A stretch of 64,000 nucleotides of DNA from Dokdonella sp. (lineage in GTDB: Bacteria; Pseudomonadota; Gammaproteobacteria; Xanthomonadales; Rhodanobacteraceae): NCBI RefSeq assembly GCF_017744955.1, contig NZ_JAGIAG010000001.1, forward strand, positions 496,001 to 560,000, in the 5' to 3' direction. Position 1 is the first letter of the stretch. Each line of letters opens with the position of its first letter. Under the pieces are notes generated by a model. It saw only the letters and a list, made by a program, of their open reading frames with translations, had not been told where the DNA came from and made no database searches. Below are positions 59,443 through 64,000 of this stretch, in pieces. The translations under genes and the position numbers were made by a program.

Positions 59443-60954
59443 ATGACGAGTGAACTCGATCGCGCGCGCCTGCGCGCCGCGCCTGCCGCGACCCTGCCGC
59501 TGCGTGTCCTTGCGCTGGCCATGGGGATTGCCCTGGCCGGCTGCGCCGCGGGTCCCGATTTCCGCAGCCCGACCCTGCCCGAGGGCAAGGGCTATCGCGC
59601 CGGCGCTCTGCCGGAGGCGACCGTCGCGACCGATGCGCCGACCGGCGATGCGCAGCGCTTCCTCGACGGCGCCGACGTGCCGGAGCGCTGGTGGACCGCG
59701 TTCGGCAACGACGAACTCGATCGCCGCGTCGAGCGCGCGCTCGCGCACAGTCCGAGCATCGCCTCGGCCCAGGCCGCGTTGCGTCAGGCGCAGGAGAACG
59801 TGAACGCTTCGCGCGGTTCGCTGCTGCCGAGCGTCGATGCCAACCTCGGCGTGACGCGCGGCAACCAGAACGCCGTCGACGGCAACGCGTTCACCCTGCA
59901 CAACGCCGGCGTCAGCGTCGGCTACACGCTGGACCTGTTCGGCGGCGTGCGCCGCGGCGTCGAGGCGCAGTCCGCGCTCGCCGACTACCAGGAATTCCAG
60001 CTGCAGGGCACCTATCTGAGCCTCGCCGGCAACGTGACCACGGCGAGCTTCCGCGAGGCTTCGCTGCGCGGCCAGATCCAGGCGACCGAGGAAGTCATCA
60101 AGCTCTACGACGAGCAGCTCAAGGTGGTCGAGCGCCAGCACGAGATCGGCGCGAAGTCGCTCGGCGACGTGCTCGCGATCCGCACCCAGGCGGCGACCTC
60201 GCGCGCGCTGCTGCCGTCGCTGCGCCAGCAGCTCGGCGAAACGCAGAACCAGATCGCGGTGTACCTCGGCCAGTTCCCGTCGGAAGCGGAATTCGCCGCG
60301 CTCGAACTCGACGCGCTGGACCTGCCGCGCGAAGTGCCGCTCAGCCTGCCGTCGGAAGTCGCGCGCCAGCGTCCGGACATACGCGCGGCCGAGGCGCAGC
60401 TGCATCGCGCCACCGCCGATCTCGGCGTCGCCACCGCGAACCTGTATCCGCAGATCACGCTGAGCGGCAGCCTCGGCTCGCAGGCGCGCGACGCCGGCGA
60501 CCTCTTCAGCAGCGGCAGCAAGGTCTGGGGCATCGGCGCGAACCTGCTGCAGCCGCTGTTCCACGGCGGCACGCTGCGCGCGCAGAAGCGCGCGGCCGAG
60601 GCCGGCCTCGACAAGGCGGCGGCGGACTACCAGCAGACCCTGCTCGGCGCGTTCCAGAACGTATCCGACGCGCTGCGCGCACTCGAACTCGACGCCGAGA
60701 ACCTGAAGGCGCAGGCCGAAGCGGAGAACTCCGCCTCGCGCAGCCTCGATCTGGTGCGCGGCCAGTACAAGGAAGGCGCGGCGAGCTATCTGCAGATGCT
60801 CGACGCGACGCGCCAGTACCAGCAGACGCGCATCGGCCTGATCCAGGCGCGCGCGGCGCGCCTGGCCGACACGGCGGCGCTGTACGCGGCGCTCGGCGGC
60901 GGCTGGCAGGGCGAGGTCGGCAAGCTCGCGGCCGCGTCGGTCGCATCGAAGTAG
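59443..60954 (+). CDS. RND efflux outer-membrane factor (OprM/NodT-like lipoprotein)
   Basis: A 503-residue TolC-family channel. The signal sequence ends in the lipobox LAGC (Cys about 31), so it is lipid-anchored. Two repeats of the outer-membrane efflux domain follow; family motifs are VPERWWTAFGNDELDRRVERAL, VSVGYTLDLFGGVRRGVEA and VARQRPDIRAAEAQLHRATADLGVATANLYPQI. It is the first gene of a tripartite operon (outer-membrane factor, adaptor, pump), an order that differs from the more common adaptor-pump-channel. Confidence 0.93.
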   Translation: MTSELDRARLRAAPAATLPLRVLALAMGIALAGCAAGPDFRSPTLPEGKGYRAGALPEATVATDAPTGDAQRFLDGADVPERWWTAFGNDELDRRVERALAHSPSIASAQAALRQAQENVNASRGSLLPSVDANLGVTRGNQNAVDGNAFTLHNAGVSVGYTLDLFGGVRRGVEAQSALADYQEFQLQGTYLSLAGNVTTASFREASLRGQIQATEEVIKLYDEQLKVVERQHEIGAKSLGDVLAIRTQAATSRALLPSLRQQLGETQNQIAVYLGQFPSEAEFAALELDALDLPREVPLSLPSEVARQRPDIRAAEAQLHRATADLGVATANLYPQITLSGSLGSQARDAGDLFSSGSKVWGIGANLLQPLFHGGTLRAQKRAAEAGLDKAAADYQQTLLGAFQNVSDALRALELDAENLKAQAEAENSASRSLDLVRGQYKEGAASYLQMLDATRQYQQTRIGLIQARAARLADTAALYAALGGGWQGEVGKLAAASVASK

Positions 60955-61178
60955 GAACGGCGCAGGCGCACGGAATGTGCCGATAGCGCGAGCGCGCGAG
61001 CGTTCGCGGCGAGGAACGCGGCTCCGCCGCGACCGTCCGTTCGCGAACCGCGCCGGCACATCGGGTTTCGCGAAATTTGCGGAACCTTCATCGAATAGAC
61101 ACACGTTTGGAATGCGGGCAGGACGCCCGTTTGGCGATTCTTGCGGTCCAGGACGATCGCGAACCCAGAGCTCCCCGT

Positions 61179-62348
61179 ATGCAAACCCGAACCGAAAAGA
61201 AGAAACCGAGCACGACCAAGCGCATGGTCATCATGTTGGTGCTGGTCGGCCTGTTGCTGTTGCTGCTGGTCGGCTGGAACGTCGGCGGCCGCATGGCGAT
61301 GAAGGACGCGATGTCGAAGATGACCCAGCCGCCGCAGACGGTCAGCTCGACCAAGGCGGGCAGGCAGGAGTGGCAGCCGCAGCAGTCGGCGGTCGGCACC
61401 CTGCGCGCGGCGCGCGGCGCCGATCTCGCCTTCGAGGTGGCCGGCCTGGTGACCAAGGTCGCCGTGCGCTCCGGCAGTGAGGTCAAGCAGGGCGACCTGC
61501 TGGTGCAACTGCTCGACGCCGACGAACAGGCGCAGCTCCAGCAGCTGCAGGCCGCCGCGGCGCTGGCCGAGGTGACGTTCGGCCGTGCCAAGCAGCAGCT
61601 CGCCGCGCAGGCGGTCAGCAAGGCCGACTACGACACCGCGGCCGCCGACCTGAAGGCCAAGCAGGCCGCGGTCGCGCAGCAGCAGGCGGTGATCGCCAAG
61701 AAGCAATTGCGCGCGCCGTTCAGCGGCCGCGCCGGCATCGTCACCTTGAGCCCGGGCGCCTACGTCAATCCCGGCGCCGCGGTGGTGACCTTGCAGCAGC
61801 TCGATCCGATCTACGTCGACTTCTTCGTGCCGCAGCGCAATCTGGCCACGTTGAAGGTCGGCCAGAAGACGACGCTGAAGCTCGACGCGTTCCCGGACCG
61901 CTCGTTCGAGGGCGAGTTGAGCGCGATCAACCCGAAGGTCGACGGCGACACGCGCAACGTGCAGGTCGAAGTGCTGGTGGCCAACCCGGACAAGGAACTG
62001 ACGCCGGGCATGTTCGCCGACGTCGAGGTCGCGGTGGGCACGAAGGAGTCGATGCTGACGCTGCCGCAGAGCGCGGTGACCTTCAATCCGTACGGCGAAA
62101 CGGTGTTCCTCGTCGCGCGCTCCGGCAAGAAGGACGCGCAGGGCAAGGAAGAAGCGCCGACCGCGCAGCAGGCCTTCGTCACCACCGGCGCCAAGCGCGG
62201 CGACCAGGTGGCGATCGTGAAGGGAGTCGAGGAGGGCGCCGAGGTCGTCACCAGCGGCCAGCTCAAGCTGAAGAACGGCACGCCGCTGGTCATCGACAAC
62301 TCGGTGCAGCCGCCGGATCAAGCCAATCCCAAGCCCCAAGAGCATTGA
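61179..62348 (+). CDS. RND efflux periplasmic adaptor (membrane fusion protein)
   Basis: A 389-residue HlyD/AcrA-type adaptor. A hydrophobic anchor (about 17-36) is followed by the lipoyl/barrel-sandwich halves: VGTLRAARGADLAFEVAGLVTKV and KKQLRAPFSGRAGIVTLSPGAYV. A coiled-coil hairpin lies between them (LQQLQAAAALAEVTFGRAKQQLAAQ). The beta-barrel (PIYVDFFVPQRNL, VQVEVLVANPDKELTPGMFADV) closes the fold. It links the upstream channel with the downstream pump across the periplasm. Confidence 0.92.
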   Translation: MQTRTEKKKPSTTKRMVIMLVLVGLLLLLLVGWNVGGRMAMKDAMSKMTQPPQTVSSTKAGRQEWQPQQSAVGTLRAARGADLAFEVAGLVTKVAVRSGSEVKQGDLLVQLLDADEQAQLQQLQAAAALAEVTFGRAKQQLAAQAVSKADYDTAAADLKAKQAAVAQQQAVIAKKQLRAPFSGRAGIVTLSPGAYVNPGAAVVTLQQLDPIYVDFFVPQRNLATLKVGQKTTLKLDAFPDRSFEGELSAINPKVDGDTRNVQVEVLVANPDKELTPGMFADVEVAVGTKESMLTLPQSAVTFNPYGETVFLVARSGKKDAQGKEEAPTAQQAFVTTGAKRGDQVAIVKGVEEGAEVVTSGQLKLKNGTPLVIDNSVQPPDQANPKPQEH

Positions 62349-62433
62349 GGCGCCCGATCCACATCCAGGATTGCCAAGCTGACGGCACGTCCTTCCCGCA
62401 CAGGCGGGAACGGCGGGCCCGCGGAAACTGCCC

Positions 62434-64000
62434 ATGAATTTCACCGACATCTTCATCAAGAAACCCGTGCTGGCGATCGTCGTCAGCCTGCTGATCCTCG
62501 TGCTCGGATTGCGCTCGATCAGCGATCTTTCGGTGCGCCAGTACCCGAAGACCGAGAACGCGGTCGTGACCGTGTCGACGACGTACTACGGCGCCGACGC
62601 GCAGACGATCGCCGGCTTCATCACGCAGCCGCTGGAACAGGCGATCGCGCAGGCGCAGGGCATCGACTACCTGTCCTCCTCGAGCCTGTCGGGCGTGTCG
62701 ACGATCACCGCGACATTGCAGCTCAACTACGACTCGAACCGCGCGCTGACCGAGATCCAGACCCAGGTCAGCTCGGTGCGCAACCAGCTGCCGCCGCAGG
62801 CGCAGCAGCCGATCATCTCGGTCGCGGTCGGCGAGACCACCGCCGCGATGTACCTCGGCTTCTACAGCAACACGCTGCCGACCAACAACATCACCGACTA
62901 CCTGATCCGCGTGGTCAAGCCGCAGCTCGACTCGATCGCCGGCGTGCAGACCGCCGAGCTGCTCGGCGCGCGCCAGTTCGCGCTGCGCGCGTGGCTCGAT
63001 CCGGCGCGCATGGCCGCGCACGGCGTCACCGCCGGCGACGTCTATTCCGCGCTGTCGGCGAACAACTACCTGACCGCGGTCGGCGCCAGCAAGGGCGACG
63101 CGGTGACGGTGCCGCTGACGGCCTCGACGGATCTGCACTCGGTCGAGGAGTTCCGCCGGCTCGTCGTGCGGCAGAAGGACGGCGCGATCGTGCGCCTCGA
63201 GGACGTCGCCAACGTCGTGCTCGGCGCCGAGGACTACGATTCGGCGACCGCGCTGAACGGGCAGCAGTCGGTGTTCCTCGGCGTCAAGGTCGCGCCGGAC
63301 GCGAACGTGCTCGACGTCGCCGCGCGCGTGCGCGAGGTGTTCCCGGAGATCCAGAAGCAGCTGCCGACGGGGCTCAGCGCGAACATCGGCTACGACGCCA
63401 CCAACTTCATCAACACCTCGATCGCCGAAGTGGTCAAGACGCTGGTCGAGGCGCTGGTGATCGTCACGATCGTGATCTTCCTGTTCATGGGCAGCTTCCG
63501 CGCGGTGATCATCCCGGTGGTGGCGATGCCGCTGTCGCTGGTCGGCACGTTCTTCGTGATGCTCGCGCTCGGCTACTCGATCAACCTGATCACGCTGCTC
63601 GCGCTGGTGCTGGCGATCGGCCTGGTCGTCGACGACGCGATCATCGTGGTCGAGAACGTCGACCGCCACATGAAGGAGGAAGGCAAGACGCCGATGCAGG
63701 CGGCCCTGCTCGCCGCGCGCGAGCTCGGCGGGCCGATCCTCGCGATGACCATCGTGCTGATCGCGGTGTACGTGCCGATCGGCTTCCAGGGCGGCCTGAC
63801 CGGCGCGCTGTTCACCGAGTTCGCCTTCGTGCTGGCCGGTTCGGTCACCGTCTCGGCGGTGGTCGCGCTGGCGCTGTCGCCGATGATGTGCTCGCGCTTC
63901 TTCAAGGCCGAGCAGGAAAGCGGCCGCTTCGTGCAGTTCATCGACCGCCAGTTCGAGCGCCTGCATCGAGGCTACGAACGCCGCCTGCACGGCACGCTGG
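62434..64000 (+). CDS. RND efflux pump, HAE1 family (runs off window)
   Basis: The first 522 residues of an inner-membrane proton-driven exporter, usually about 1030 residues long. The N-terminus MNFTDIFIKKPVLAIVVSLL is typical of MexI/VexK-like pumps. The porter domains follow, then TM2-TM6. TM4 carries the essential proton-relay pair in LALVLAIGLVVDDAIIVVENV. The ATG at 62434 lies 85 bp after the adaptor gene. Substrates cannot be predicted from this portion. Confidence 0.93.
   Translation, partial: MNFTDIFIKKPVLAIVVSLLILVLGLRSISDLSVRQYPKTENAVVTVSTTYYGADAQTIAGFITQPLEQAIAQAQGIDYLSSSSLSGVSTITATLQLNYDSNRALTEIQTQVSSVRNQLPPQAQQPIISVAVGETTAAMYLGFYSNTLPTNNITDYLIRVVKPQLDSIAGVQTAELLGARQFALRAWLDPARMAAHGVTAGDVYSALSANNYLTAVGASKGDAVTVPLTASTDLHSVEEFRRLVVRQKDGAIVRLEDVANVVLGAEDYDSATALNGQQSVFLGVKVAPDANVLDVAARVREVFPEIQKQLPTGLSANIGYDATNFINTSIAEVVKTLVEALVIVTIVIFLFMGSFRAVIIPVVAMPLSLVGTFFVMLALGYSINLITLLALVLAIGLVVDDAIIVVENVDRHMKEEGKTPMQAALLAARELGGPILAMTIVLIAVYVPIGFQGGLTGALFTEFAFVLAGSVTVSAVVALALSPMMCSRFFKAEQESGRFVQFIDRQFERLHRGYERRLHGTL

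Noticed and set aside
62290..63990. 566-codon minus-strand His/Asp/Arg-rich frame
   Set aside because: Antisense shadow of the RND pump.

Overview
The window is very GC-rich DNA from a gammaproteobacterium, most likely a member of the Xanthomonadales (Lysobacterales) related to Rhodanobacteraceae such as Dokdonella or Rudaea. The lineage is inferred from the bioB/bioF/bioH/bioC cluster beside comF, from several ECF sigma factor/Ser-Thr kinase pairs, from short palindromic intergenic repeats, and from secreted proteins ending in an aromatic-acidic tail. No rRNA or other marker gene fixes the species.

Layout. 1-5.8 kb: the 5' part of ppc, an ACT+V4R protein, an MHYT membrane sensor, a DMT-family transporter, then bioC and bioH. 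5.8-7.7 kb: a DUF559 endonuclease, palindromic repeats, a 188-bp tandem duplication, and bioF. 7.7-13.7 kb: a sigma factor with two tandem membrane kinases, lying between bioF and bioB. 13.7-15.6 kb: bioB and divergent comF. 15.9-19.8 kb: a 1299-residue NACHT ATPase with an N-terminal nuclease-like domain (probable anti-phage defence), next to a degraded antitoxin gene.

20.1-45.0 kb: the most distinctive region. Three paralogous modules each comprise an ECF sigma factor, a transmembrane Ser/Thr kinase with a C-terminal TPR-like region, and a secreted plant-type leucine-rich-repeat (LRR) protein. Module 1 (20.1-25.1 kb) and module 3 (39.5-45.0 kb) are compact and translationally coupled. Module 2 is split: its sigma gene (27.3 kb) is separated from its kinase (33.1 kb) by about 5.2 kb of cargo carrying ApeA, a broken tyrosine integrase and an OLD-family nuclease. 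A fourth sigma gene survives only as a 5' fragment abutting a serine beta-lactamase-like gene. A tandem-fused DsbC-like protein lies between modules 2 and 3.

45.0-48.6 kb: toxin-antitoxin loci (HipBA inside a direct duplication of a RES-toxin 3' end, RES/ParS-like, VapBC). 48.6-53.8 kb: UbiA with a long repetitive disordered N-terminus, an FMN-binding glutamate-synthase-like protein, an antitoxin beside a toxin that has lost its N-terminus, and a DedA protein. 53.9-59.1 kb: housekeeping genes (amino-acid permease, tRNA-Arg, cytochrome c5-like protein, VOC protein, AcpH, alpha/beta hydrolase, ZapE ATPase). 59.4-64.0 kb: a tripartite RND efflux operon that runs off the window.

Working model (inference): in each module the kinase senses envelope conditions through its periplasmic TPR region, possibly with the secreted LRR protein as partner, and signals to the sigma factor encoded with it. 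The junctions of these modules, and other intergenic points, have collected defence and toxin-antitoxin genes.
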